Source: CAVSRC01 sp963730325 (lineage in GTDB: Bacteria; Pseudomonadota; Alphaproteobacteria; Rhizobiales; Kaistiaceae). Taken from it: a DNA stretch of 64,000 bases. This document shows, piece after piece, positions 32,379 to 40,657 of the stretch. The stretch is from contig CAVSRC010000017.1 in the NCBI GenBank assembly GCA_963730325.1, forward strand, positions 22,322 to 86,321, read 5' to 3'. Numbering within the stretch: position 1 is the stretch's first letter; the number at the start of each line of letters is the position of its first letter. The position numbers were made by a program, and so were the translations under genes. The notes beneath the pieces are model-generated. The model did not search any database. It saw nothing but the letters and a program-made list of their open reading frames with translations, and was not told the DNA's origin.

Positions 32379-33467
32379 TCAGCCGACCTGGCCGCGATGT
32401 CTGAGATAGTGATCGGCAAGCACGATGGCCAGCATCGCCTCGCCGATGGGAACCGCCCTGATGCCGACGCAGGGGTCGTGGCGCCCTTTGGTGGATACGT
32501 CGACCTCCTCGCCGGCCTGGTTGACGGTGCGGCGCGGGGTGAGGATCGACGAGGTCGGCTTGACGGCGAAACGAGCGACCACCGGCTGGCCGGTGGAGAT
32601 GCCGCCGAGGATGCCGCCGGCATGATTGGAGAGGAAGTGCGGCCGGTTGCCCGCGCCGATGCGCATTTCGTCGGCGTTCTCCTCGCCGGTGAGCGCCGCG
32701 GCGGCGAAGCCGGCGCCGATCTCGACGCCCTTGACCGCGTTGATCGACATCAGCGCCGAGGCGATGTCCTGATCGAGCTTGGCGTAGATCGGCGCGCCGA
32801 GACCGGGCGGAACGCCCTCGGCCACGACCTCGATCACCGCACCGACCGACGAGCCGGCCTTGCGCACGCCGTCGAGATAGTCCGCCCATTTTTCGGCGGC
32901 CGAAGCGTCCGGGCAGAAGAACGGGTTGCGCTCCACCTCGGCCCAGTCCCAGCGCGACCGGTCGACCGTGTGCGGACCGATCTGCACCAGCGCGCCGCGC
33001 ACGGTCACGCCCGGCACCACCTTGCGGGCGATGGCGCCGGCGGCGACGCGGCTCGCCGTCTCGCGCGCCGAGGCGCGCCCCGAGCCGCGCCAGTCGCGGA
33101 TGCCGTATTTCTCCTGATAGGTGAAATCGGCATGGCCCGGCCGGTACATCTGCTTGATGTCGCCGTAGTCCTTCGAGCGCTGGTCGACATTCTCGATCAG
33201 GAGCGAAATCGGGGTACCGGTGGTCAGCGTCTCGCCGCTCGATTCGTCCTCGAACACGCCGGAGAGAATCTTCACCGCGTCCGGCTCGCGGCGCTGGGTG
33301 GTGAAGCGCGACTGCCCCGGCCGGCGCCTGTCCATGTGGTGCTGGATCTCGGCCTCGGAGACGGCAATGCGCGGCGGGCAGCCGTCGATCACGGCGCCGA
33401 TCGCGCTCCCGTGGCTCTCGCCCCAGGTGGTGACCCGGAAAAGGTGGCCGAAGGTGTTGTGCGACAT
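32379..33467 (-). CDS. aroC: chorismate synthase
   Basis: FMN-dependent lyase converting EPSP to chorismate, last step of the shikimate pathway. It is 362 residues starting MSHNTFGHLFRVTTWGESHG. Signatures are GCPPRIAVSEAEIQHHMDRR, RPGHADFTYQEKYG and the FMN/phosphate block RGSGRASARETASRVAAGAI. The GISTGQPVVARFAVKPTSSI stretch and the C-terminal HDPCVGIRAVPIGEAMLAIV also match. An upstream open extension does not match the family. It lies 26 bp upstream of ribB in the same direction. Confidence 0.97.
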   Translation of the reverse strand: MSHNTFGHLFRVTTWGESHGSAIGAVIDGCPPRIAVSEAEIQHHMDRRRPGQSRFTTQRREPDAVKILSGVFEDESSGETLTTGTPISLLIENVDQRSKDYGDIKQMYRPGHADFTYQEKYGIRDWRGSGRASARETASRVAAGAIARKVVPGVTVRGALVQIGPHTVDRSRWDWAEVERNPFFCPDASAAEKWADYLDGVRKAGSSVGAVIEVVAEGVPPGLGAPIYAKLDQDIASALMSINAVKGVEIGAGFAAAALTGEENADEMRIGAGNRPHFLSNHAGGILGGISTGQPVVARFAVKPTSSILTPRRTVNQAGEEVDVSTKGRHDPCVGIRAVPIGEAMLAIVLADHYLRHRGQVG

Positions 33468-33558
33468 CAGGTTCTTGTCGTTGGGACGCAGCCCGGCGCG
33501 GCAATTTCTAGGCGGGCGCGGCCGGGGCGTCAAAGCAAAACGCCGTGGCGAGGCGGCT

Positions 33559-34146
33559 CTACAGCCAGCTTGCCTCGCCATTCCGCCACAGAAACACGCG
33601 GTCGTGGGGGAAATCCTCAACCACCGTCTGGTGTGGGTCGAGGTGGAGCAGGTGGGCGCGCAGGACGCGGCCGACGCCGCCATGGGAGACCACCACCAAC
33701 GGCCGGTCGACCGTCGCCAGCCAACCGACAACGCGCTCGGACAGCATCTCGTAGCTTTCGCCACCCGGCGGCTGGAAGTCCCATTTGTGGGCCACGCGCT
33801 GGGCGATCCAGCCGGGATGCACGCGCTCGATATCGGAATAGGTGAAGCCTTCCCATTCGCCGAAGGTGAGTTCCTTCAGCCGGTCGTCGGTGCGGTAGTC
33901 CTTGGGGTCGAGCCCCATCGCGGTGCGCGCGATCTCCATCGTCTCGCGGGCGCGCCAGAGGGGGCTCGCGACGAAATCGTAGCCGAGCGCTTCGGGAAAT
34001 TCGGCCAGCACGGTCTCGCCGTTGCGTTTGGCCTGAACGCGCCCCCTGGCGTTGATGGGCACGTCGTGCTGGCCCTGCAGGCGGCCTTCGACGTTCCAGT
34101 CGGTTTCGCCGTGGCGCAGGAAGACAAGCGTGGGAGTGGCGGACAT
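33559..34146 (-). CDS. histidine phosphatase family protein (phosphoglycerate mutase-like)
   Basis: A 195-residue cytosolic phosphatase. The catalytic RHG motif is in LVFLRHGETDWNVEGRLQG. The second Arg lies in SPLWRARETMEIA, the catalytic Glu in LKELTFGEWEGF, and the second His in VVVSHGGVGRVLRA. Substrate is not predictable; members act on sugar phosphates, cobalamin intermediates or others. It lies between fabI and aroC on the minus strand and may be cotranscribed with them. About 90 bp of non-coding DNA separates it from aroC. Confidence 0.92.
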   Translation of the reverse strand: MSATPTLVFLRHGETDWNVEGRLQGQHDVPINARGRVQAKRNGETVLAEFPEALGYDFVASPLWRARETMEIARTAMGLDPKDYRTDDRLKELTFGEWEGFTYSDIERVHPGWIAQRVAHKWDFQPPGGESYEMLSERVVGWLATVDRPLVVVSHGGVGRVLRAHLLHLDPHQTVVEDFPHDRVFLWRNGEASWL

Positions 34147-34197
34147 GAGGTGCGGGGCAAGGGGTAGCCGCGATCGAGGCGACGGCCCGGTGGATCT

Positions 34198-35013
34198 CTA
34201 GACGGAGGCGATGTCCGGGGCGTCCACCGACTTCATGCCGACGACGTGATAGCCGGAATCGACGTGGTGGATTTCGCCGGTCACGGCGCGTGACAGGTCG
34301 GAGAGGAGATAGAGGGCGGCGTCGCCGACTTCCTCGGTGGTGACAGTCTTGTGGAGCGGCGCGTTGTATTCGTTCCACTTCAGAATGTAGCGGAAGTCGC
34401 CGATGCCGCCGGCGGCGGCGAGGGTCTTGATCGGCCCGGACGAGATGGCGTTGACGCGGATGCCGTCCTTGCCGAGGTCGACGGCGAGGTAGCGCACGCT
34501 CGCCTCGAGCGCCGCCTTGGCGACGCCCATGACGTTGTAGTGCGGCATCACCTTCTCGGCGCCGTAATAGGTCAGCGTCAGGATCGAGCCGCCGTTGGTC
34601 ATCAGCTTGTGCGCACGCTGGGCGATGGCCGTCAGCGAGTAGCAGGAGATGAGCAAGGTGCGCGAGAAATTGTCGGCGGTGGTATCGACGTAACGGCCGG
34701 TAAGCTGCTCGCGGTCGGAGAAGGCGATGGCGTGGACGACGAAGTCGAGCTCGCCCCACAGTTCCTTCACGCGATCGAACACCGCGTCGACCGTCGTCAT
34801 GTCGGTCACGTCGCAATGGCCGACCACCTCGGCGCCGACTTCGGCGGCGAGCGGCTCGACGCGCTTCCTGAGCTGGTCGCCCTGATAGGTCATGGCCAGC
34901 TTCGCGCCCGCCTGGTGGCAAGCCCGGGTGATGCCCCATGCGATCGAATGGCGGTTGGCGACGCCCAGGATCAGGCCCCGCTTGCCTGCCATCAATCCTT
35001 CCGCACCCGCCAT
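34198..35013 (-). CDS. fabI: enoyl-[acyl-carrier-protein] reductase, FabI type
   Basis: NADH-dependent short-chain reductase that completes each fatty-acid elongation cycle and is the triclosan target family. It is 271 residues. The cofactor site reads LILGVANRHSIAWGI, the active-site pair is Tyr159 and Lys166 in PHYNVMGVAKAALE, preceded by TLTYYGAEKV. Later blocks are RVNAISSGPIKTLAAAGI-like (here AAGGIGDF) and HVDSGYHVVGM. ATG 35013 gives MAGAEGLMAGKRG; the frame is open further upstream without similarity. It is divergent from the COG4315 gene. Confidence 0.95.
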   Translation of the reverse strand: MAGAEGLMAGKRGLILGVANRHSIAWGITRACHQAGAKLAMTYQGDQLRKRVEPLAAEVGAEVVGHCDVTDMTTVDAVFDRVKELWGELDFVVHAIAFSDREQLTGRYVDTTADNFSRTLLISCYSLTAIAQRAHKLMTNGGSILTLTYYGAEKVMPHYNVMGVAKAALEASVRYLAVDLGKDGIRVNAISSGPIKTLAAAGGIGDFRYILKWNEYNAPLHKTVTTEEVGDAALYLLSDLSRAVTGEIHHVDSGYHVVGMKSVDAPDIASV

Positions 35014-35194
35014 TTTCTCTGTTTCCCGCGATTTGTCCGGCGGCGTTCCTATCGCACAGCCCCCCGGATGCTTCAAGCAAGCCGACCATGCCCTGCCGGA
35101 AACCCACGTAGAATAATTCCAGAGGCCGGGTGTTAACGGGGTCCGGGCGTTGGTCATTCCGGCCGCCCAGCGTGAGAAAAGGGAGACTTTCTGG

Positions 35195-35605
35195 ATGAAG
35201 CGATTGATTCTGGGCCTGGTTGCGGGCCTCTTCACCGCCTTGGCGGTGGCCGGCACGGCCAATGCCATGGAACCCGCCAAGTTCGCGGACAGCTCGCTCG
35301 GCAAGATCCTCGTCGATCCCGCCGGCATGACCCTCTACATCTTCGACAAGGACGGCGTCGGCGCGACGATGTCGACCTGCACCGGAAAGTGCATCGTCAA
35401 CTGGCCGCCTTTCCTGGCCCCTGACGGCGCCATGGCAGAGGGCGACTGGACCATCGTCGATGTCACCGACAAGGACGGCAACGCCGCCAAGATGTGGGCC
35501 TATGACGGCAAGCCGCTCTACTACTGGATCAAGGACAAGAAGCCCGGCGACGTTACCGGCGACGGCGTCGGCAGTGTCTGGCACGTGGTGAAGGAAGCCA
35601 TGTAG
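35195..35605 (+). CDS. secreted COG4315-type repeat protein
   Basis: A 136-residue exported protein: a signal peptide (MKRLILGLVAGLFTALAVAG, cleaved after ANA), then two copies of a short repeat of unknown function (PF03640-like). The first copy is LGKILVDPAGMTLYIFDKD and the second is MWAYDGKPLYYWIKDKKPGD. A Cys pair in STCTGKCIVNWPPFLAP may form a disulfide or bind metal. The family is annotated only as predicted lipoprotein or secreted repeat protein. AAAGGGAG is well placed before the ATG. A strong GC hairpin follows the stop. Confidence 0.88.
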   Translation: MKRLILGLVAGLFTALAVAGTANAMEPAKFADSSLGKILVDPAGMTLYIFDKDGVGATMSTCTGKCIVNWPPFLAPDGAMAEGDWTIVDVTDKDGNAAKMWAYDGKPLYYWIKDKKPGDVTGDGVGSVWHVVKEAM

Positions 35606-35620
35606 CCTTCCTCACCCGGT

Positions 35621-35646
35621 CGGCGGCGCAGCCCCCCGCGCCGCCG
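35621..35646 (+). terminator. GC-rich hairpin after the COG4315 gene, possible terminator
   Basis: A 9-bp perfect stem (CGGCGGCGC 35621-35629, GCGCCGCCG 35638-35646) with an 8-base loop starts 16 bp after the stop codon. No T-run follows, so intrinsic termination is uncertain. Confidence 0.45.
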
Positions 35647-35714
35647 GCCCTCGGCCCTGCGCCTCGTGCGGGGCCTGTTCGCAGCGGCGCGACTTGCCTA
35701 GACTGCCGCCTGCC

Positions 35715-37133
35715 ATGAATGCCCCCAGCCAGCCGCTGCTCGACCGCTTCGCCGCAATCGTCGGGCCCACCCATGCGCTCCGCGATCCTCAGGCGATCGC
35801 CCCCTATCTCAGCGAGCCGCGCGAGAAGTTTCATGGGGCGACCGCGATGGTGCTCCGTCCGGGGAGCGTCGCCGAGGTCTCGGCCATCCTGAAACTCGCC
35901 AACGAGACGCTGACGCCGATCGTGCCGCAGGGCGGCAATACGGGGCTGGTCGGCGGCCAGATTCCGTCGGAGGCGGGCGATCAGATCCTGCTGTCGCTGA
36001 CGCGGCTGAACCGCATCCGGTCGGTCGACCCGGACAGCAACACGCTGATCGCCGAGGCCGGCGTGACGCTTGACGAGGCGCGCGCCGCAGCGGACGCGGC
36101 CGACCGCCTGTTTCCGCTCAAGCTTGCCTCGGGCGGCTCCTGCGACATCGGCGGCACGGTGTCGACCAATGCCGGCGGCACCGAAGTGCTGGCCTATGGC
36201 AACATGCGCGAGCTGGTGCTCGGCGTTGAAGCGGTGCTGCCCAACGGCGATGTGTGGGACGGCCTGAGGACGCTGCGCAAGGACAATACCGGCTACGACC
36301 TCAAGCACCTGTTCATCGGCGCGGAAGGCACGCTCGGCGTCGTCACCGCCGCGGTGCTGGCGCTTTCGCCGAAGCCGCGCGGCATGGCCGTCGCCTTCAT
36401 CGGCCTGAAGGACCCGGCGACCGCGCTCAAGCTCTTCCACCTCGCGCGCGAGCGCGCCGGCAAGAGCCTCACCGCCTTCGAGCTGATCCCGCGGATCGGG
36501 CTCGAATTCGCGGTCCGCCATGGATCGGGCATGCGCGATCCGCTCGCCGAAGCGCATCCCTGGTACGTGCTCTACGAATATTCCTCCGCCCGCTCCCAGG
36601 AAGAGGCCGATGCCGCGGCGGAAGCGATCTTCGCCGCCGGCTTCGCGGCGGACCTGGTGGACGACGGTGCGCTGGCGCAATCGCTGGAGCAGGCGGCGGC
36701 CTTCTGGCATCTGCGCGAGACCATGTCGGAGGTGCAGAAGCTCGAGGGCGGCTCGATCAAGCACGATGTCGCGGTGCCGCTCAAGCACGTGCCGGAACTC
36801 ATCGAACGGGCGTCCGCCGCGGTGGCCGAGATGATCCCGGGCGTGCGCCCCTGCCCGTTCGGCCATATGGGCGACGGCAACATCCACCTCAATTTCAGCC
36901 AGCCGGTCGCCATGGACAAGGCGGCGTTCCTCGCTCGCTGGGAAGAGGTCAACGCACGCGTCCACGGCATCGTCGGCGAGCTCGGCGGCACGATTTCGGC
37001 CGAGCACGGCATCGGCGTGCTCAAGCGCGACATGCTGAGAGAGGTCAAGAGCCCGCTCGAAATCGCGCTGATGCGCCGGGTCAAGCAGGCCTTCGATCCC
37101 AACGGCATCCTCAATCCCGGCAAGGTTCTGTGA
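35715..37133 (+). CDS. FAD-linked oxidase (GlcD/D-2-hydroxyglutarate dehydrogenase-like)
   Basis: A 472-residue flavoprotein of the vanillyl-alcohol-oxidase fold. The FAD-binding domain has PIVPQGGNTGLVGGQIPSEA, LASGGSCDIGGTVSTNAGGT and NTGYDLKHLFIGAEGTLGVV. The C-terminal domain has the substrate and metal residues in PFGHMGDGNIHLNF and ISAEHGIGVLKRDML, ending NPNGILNPGKVL-like (here FDPNGILNPGKVL). This pattern fits dehydrogenases of D-2-hydroxyacids such as D-lactate, D-2-hydroxyglutarate or glycolate; which one is not resolvable by eye. ATG 35715 gives the family start. Confidence 0.92.
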   Translation: MNAPSQPLLDRFAAIVGPTHALRDPQAIAPYLSEPREKFHGATAMVLRPGSVAEVSAILKLANETLTPIVPQGGNTGLVGGQIPSEAGDQILLSLTRLNRIRSVDPDSNTLIAEAGVTLDEARAAADAADRLFPLKLASGGSCDIGGTVSTNAGGTEVLAYGNMRELVLGVEAVLPNGDVWDGLRTLRKDNTGYDLKHLFIGAEGTLGVVTAAVLALSPKPRGMAVAFIGLKDPATALKLFHLARERAGKSLTAFELIPRIGLEFAVRHGSGMRDPLAEAHPWYVLYEYSSARSQEEADAAAEAIFAAGFAADLVDDGALAQSLEQAAAFWHLRETMSEVQKLEGGSIKHDVAVPLKHVPELIERASAAVAEMIPGVRPCPFGHMGDGNIHLNFSQPVAMDKAAFLARWEEVNARVHGIVGELGGTISAEHGIGVLKRDMLREVKSPLEIALMRRVKQAFDPNGILNPGKVL

Positions 37134-37186
37134 GCCCAGGGCCTTCTCGGTGACACACTGCTAACCCTCTCGAAAATCACTCAAAT

Positions 37187-37203
37187 TTAACCCAACCGGT
37201 TAA
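37187..37203. promoter_or_regulatory. inverted repeat upstream of the DUF6101 gene
   Basis: TTAACC-N5-GGTTAA is a perfect dyad 24 bp before the ATG of the DUF6101 gene. It holds two TTAA words, as CtrA sites do, but their spacing (9) differs from the CtrA consensus (7). Operator function is inferred from symmetry and place only. Confidence 0.35.
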
Positions 37204-37226
37204 GCCGACGCCAAGCCTGCTGTGGC

Positions 37227-37847
37227 ATGGTGCTCTCCAACAAGCGAGGACCCGAAAAAACCGGGCCCGCTTCGGGAGCGTTAAGAGGCGTCAAAGTGGC
37301 CGGCGAAGCGACCGCCGGGTCGAGCCGGGTGTTCCGGCTCGACCCGCACACCTTGCCCGTGCAGGGTTCCGCCCGAAACGGCGGGACGGCAGGCACGGCA
37401 TTCACCCTCGACCGCGAGTGGGCGATCGTGCACCGGCAGCATCATGCCGGCGCGCCGCTGACGGTGCCGCTGACGAGCTATCGCGGCGTGTCGGTGCGCA
37501 TGGAGCCGGTCGGTACGGTGGGCCAGGTGCGCGTCTTCGTCGAGCTGCTGCACAAGGACCCCACCCTCACTTTGCCGCTCATCGTCGGCGACGAGCCGGA
37601 GGATGTGGCGGCCGACTGGCAGGCATGGGGGCGGGCGCTCAACCTGCCGCTGCTGGTCGTCGGCCAGGACGGATCGGTGAGCGAACCGCTCGACGATCTC
37701 GTCGGCATCATGGCCGGCCCGCCGCGTCCGCGCCGGCGTCATTCCTTCTTCGCCGGAAGGCGACCGCGCTTCCTCACCCGGCGCAAGACCGGCCATTCGC
37801 GCCCGACCGAGCAGCTCGCCGGCCGCGAGATCATCGCCAGGAACTAA
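37227..37847 (+). CDS. DUF6101 family protein
   Basis: A 206-residue protein of unknown function found mainly in Rhizobiales. The middle contains YRGVSVRMEPVGTVGQVRVF and VELLHKDPTLTLPLIVGDEP, then EDVAADWQAWGRALNLPLLV, the most conserved stretch. The C-terminus is strongly basic (PRPRRRHSFFAGRRPRFLTR and onward). There is no signal peptide or TM helix. Nothing in the sequence suggests a catalytic role. It stands alone with its own upstream dyad. Confidence 0.82.
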   Translation: MVLSNKRGPEKTGPASGALRGVKVAGEATAGSSRVFRLDPHTLPVQGSARNGGTAGTAFTLDREWAIVHRQHHAGAPLTVPLTSYRGVSVRMEPVGTVGQVRVFVELLHKDPTLTLPLIVGDEPEDVAADWQAWGRALNLPLLVVGQDGSVSEPLDDLVGIMAGPPRPRRRHSFFAGRRPRFLTRRKTGHSRPTEQLAGREIIARN

Positions 37848-37889
37848 CCGCCCCCTATCGATGCGTGATGCGACGCGCTAGCTTTGGGC

Positions 37890-38138
37890 GTGGCCAGGAT
37901 CATCTACACGCTGCACGCGGAACGGATGCTTGCCGAGCGCGAAGTAGAGCGCAGCTGGGTGCAAAGGACCGTTGAGAATCCGGAGTTTACCGAGCCTGAT
38001 ACGGTCTATTCGGAAGCCGTACGGGCTTTCCGCTCCATACCGGAAAATGGTGGCCGTGTGCTCCGCGTGGTATATGTGCGGGACGGCGAGGACATGCGCA
38101 TTATCACGACGTTCTTCGACCGGAGCAGGCGAAAATGA
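37890..38138 (+). CDS. DUF4258 domain protein, toxin-like partner
   Basis: An 82-residue protein: YTLHAERMLAEREVERSWVQ followed by a strand-rich part ending MRIITTFFDRSRRK. This matches DUF4258, a fold grouped with RelE/BrnT-like small toxins. The GTG at 37890 fits better than a TTG two codons upstream. Its stop overlaps the start of the next gene (ATGA), a DUF2283 protein. DUF4258-DUF2283 pairs are common and have been suggested to be toxin-antitoxin-like, but activity is unproven here. The pair sits between DUF6101 and ubiA. Confidence 0.82.
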   Translation: MARIIYTLHAERMLAEREVERSWVQRTVENPEFTEPDTVYSEAVRAFRSIPENGGRVLRVVYVRDGEDMRIITTFFDRSRRK

Positions 38139-38329
38139 AGACGCTCTACGATTCCGAGGCAGACGCGCTCTACGTCCGTTTTGCGGCGGCGAAGGTCGTC
38201 GAATCGGAGGAAGTTTCACCCGGCGTGATGCTCGATTTCGACGCCGAGGGCCGCATCGTCGGCGTCGAGGTGCTCGACGCCCGCCGCCATCTGGCTGCCG
38301 GCACGGAATTTCCGAGCGCGGCGGAATAG
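38135..38329 (+). CDS. DUF2283 domain protein, antitoxin-like partner
   Basis: A 64-residue acidic protein with the DUF2283 signature: YDSEADALYVRF at the N-terminus, SEEVSPGVMLDFDAEGRIVG in the middle and VEVLDARRHL near the end. It overlaps the DUF4258 gene by 4 bp and ends 8 bp from the convergent ubiA stop. The expected role is binding and neutralising the DUF4258 partner, by analogy only. Confidence 0.85.
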   Translation: MKTLYDSEADALYVRFAAAKVVESEEVSPGVMLDFDAEGRIVGVEVLDARRHLAAGTEFPSAAE

Positions 38330-38336
38330 AGACGGC

Positions 38337-39278
38337 TCAACCGCCCCAATTGCGCACGATCGTATCCGCCACCAGCCCGGCAAAGACGATCCAGCCATAA
38401 TCGCGGTTGGAGCGGAACAGCATCAGACAATTGTCGGGGTCGTCGGTGGCGATCACCTTGACCTGCCAACCGAGATGGACGGCGCCCGCCGCCAGACCGA
38501 GATAAGCGAGCGGTCCGACGCCGGCGAACCAGAAGGCCGCGGCGAAAAGCACGGTTGCGACGCCATAGAACAGGATGAGCAGCGGGCGGGTGTTGGCGCC
38601 GAAGAGGCGCGCGGTCGAGCGCACGCCGATGAGGGCGTCGTCCTCCTTGTCCTGGTGCGCATAGATGGTGTCATAGCCGATCGTCCAGGCGATGCCGCCG
38701 AGATAGAGCAGCACCGGCGCGAACGAGAGACGGCCGAAGATCGCCGCCCAGCCCATCAGCGCGCCCCAGGAGAAGGCGATGCCGAGCCCGACCTGCGGCC
38801 ACCAGGTGATGCGCTTCATGAAGGGATAGACGGCGACCGTCGCCAGCGAAGCGATGCCGACGACGACGGCAAAGCGGTTGAACTGGAGAAGCACGGCGAG
38901 GCCGACCAGTGCCTGGAGGACGAGGAAGGCCGCGGCATGGCGCACGCTCACCTGGCCGCTCGGGATGGGGCGCGAGCGCGTGCGCGCCACCTGCGCGTCG
39001 AGATCGCGGTCGACGATGTCGTTATAGGTGCAACCGGCTCCGCGCATGACGACCGCGCCGATCAGGAACAACGCCAGATGCCAGAGATTGGGGAAGCGCC
39101 AGCCGGCGGCGTCGGTGGCCAGCGCCGACGACCACCAGCACGGCCACATCAAGAGCCACCAGCCGATCGGCCGCTCCAGCCGGGCGAGGCGGGCATAGGG
39201 CCGCACAGCCGCCGGCAGGATGCGGTCGGCCCAGTGGCCGCGCACGGCATCGGCAACCATGTGCTTGTCGGCGCTCAT
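38337..39278 (-). CDS. ubiA: 4-hydroxybenzoate polyprenyltransferase
   Basis: Integral-membrane prenyltransferase attaching the polyprenyl tail to 4-hydroxybenzoate in ubiquinone synthesis. It is 313 residues with about eight TM helices. The first Asp-rich motif is NDIVDRDLDAQVARTRSRPI, followed by the usual RPIPSG. The second is DTIYAHQDKEDDALIGVRST. The N-terminal RLARLERPIGWWLLMWPCWW stretch is also typical. An alternative ATG lies six codons downstream at 39260. It converges on the DUF2283 gene and is divergent from purD. Confidence 0.96.
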   Translation of the reverse strand: MSADKHMVADAVRGHWADRILPAAVRPYARLARLERPIGWWLLMWPCWWSSALATDAAGWRFPNLWHLALFLIGAVVMRGAGCTYNDIVDRDLDAQVARTRSRPIPSGQVSVRHAAAFLVLQALVGLAVLLQFNRFAVVVGIASLATVAVYPFMKRITWWPQVGLGIAFSWGALMGWAAIFGRLSFAPVLLYLGGIAWTIGYDTIYAHQDKEDDALIGVRSTARLFGANTRPLLILFYGVATVLFAAAFWFAGVGPLAYLGLAAGAVHLGWQVKVIATDDPDNCLMLFRSNRDYGWIVFAGLVADTIVRNWGG

Positions 39279-39392
39279 GGGAAACGGTCATAGGGCCTCC
39301 GGCCGGCGCCGTGAAGCGGCCTGGTTGGACTTTCGGCACGCCGATTGCTAATCGGGCCACGGGTGGAAACGGGGCAAGGGGCGCTCATCCCC

Positions 39393-40650
39393 ATGAAGGT
39401 GCTGCTGATCGGCTCGGGCGGGCGCGAACACGCGCTGGCGTGGAAACTCGCCCAATCGCCGCGGCTCACCCGGCTCTACGCGGCGCCGGGCAATCCCGGC
39501 ATCGCCGAGGTTGCCGAACGCGTTGCGCTCAACCCTGCCGACCATGACGCGATCGTCGCCTTCTGCCGCAACGAGCGAATCGATCTGGTTGTCGTCGGCC
39601 CGGAAGCGCCGCTGGTCGCCGGCATCGTCGATGCGCTGGCAGCGGCCGGAATCAAGGCGTTCGGCCCCAGCCAGGCGGCGGCGCGCCTGGAAGGCTCGAA
39701 GAGCTTCACCAAGACGATATGCGCAGAAGCGAATATCCCGACCGCCGCCTGGCGCCAATTCGGCGATGCCGAAGCGGCCGCCGCCTATGTGCGTGAGCGC
39801 GGCGCACCGATCGTGGTCAAGGCGGACGGGCTTGCCGCCGGCAAGGGCGTGACCGTGGCGGCGACGTGTCGACGAGGCGCTGGCCGCGATTGCCGCTTGT
39901 TTCACCGCGCCCGGCGCGGAAGTGGTCATCGAGGAGTGTCTCGCGGGCGAGGAAGCGAGCTTCTTCGTGTTGTCCGACGGCACCACGGCCCTGCCCTTCG
40001 GCACGGCGCAGGACCACAAGCGCGTCGGCGACGGCGATACCGGCCCCAATACCGGCGGCATGGGCGCCTATTCGCCAGCGCCGGTGATGGACGAGGCGAT
40101 GGTCGCGCGTGTCATGGACGAGATCGTGCAACCGACGCTTGGCGTGATGGCGGAGCGCGGCACGCCCTTTCGCGGCGTCCTCTTCGTCGGCCTGATGCTG
40201 ACCGCCGACGGGCCCAAGCTGATCGAATACAATGTCCGCTTCGGCGACCCCGAATGCCAGACGCTGATGCCGCGCTTCGACGGCGACCTGCTCGACCTGA
40301 TGCTGGCGACGGCCGAGGGACGGCTGGCCGGGGCGCGGCCGGCCTGGCGCGACGACGCGGCGCTGTGCGTGGTGATGGCCGCACGCGGCTATCCCGGCGC
40401 CTATGAAAAAGGCGCGAGGATCGGTGGCATCGACGCGGCCCAGGCGCTAGAAGGCGTCAAGGTCTTCCATGCCGGCACGGCCATGAAGGACGGACTGCTC
40501 GTCGCCGCCGGCGGCCGCGTGCTCGGCGTCACTGCACTCGGCGCCTCCATCGCCGAGGCCCAGAAACGCGCTTATGCGGCAGTTGCCGCCATCGACTGGC
40601 CGGGCGGCTTCTGCCGCACGGACATCGGCTGGCGGGCAGTCAGCGAATAG
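39393..40650 (+). pseudogene. purD: phosphoribosylamine-glycine ligase, split by a single-base frameshift
   Basis: PurD is the second enzyme of de novo purine synthesis. ATG 39393 opens MKVLLIGSGGREHALAWKLA, and this frame continues through NPGIAEVAERVAL and KADGLAAGKGVTVAAT. The frame then changes near 39867, where one extra T explains the shift. The next frame resumes VDEALAAIAACF and runs through EEASFFVLSDG, DHKRVGDGDTGPNTGGMGAY, IEYNVRFGDPECQ and VFHAGTA. With the base removed the product is a complete GARS of about 418 residues. As purD is normally required for prototrophy, a sequencing error is a strong possibility. It lies 7 bp before the phosphorylase gene. Confidence 0.93.
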
Positions 40651-40657
40651 GATCCCC

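Noticed and set aside
37187..37203. CtrA binding site upstream of DUF6101
   Set aside because: The TTAA words are 9 bases apart rather than the consensus 7, so I kept it only as an inverted repeat.
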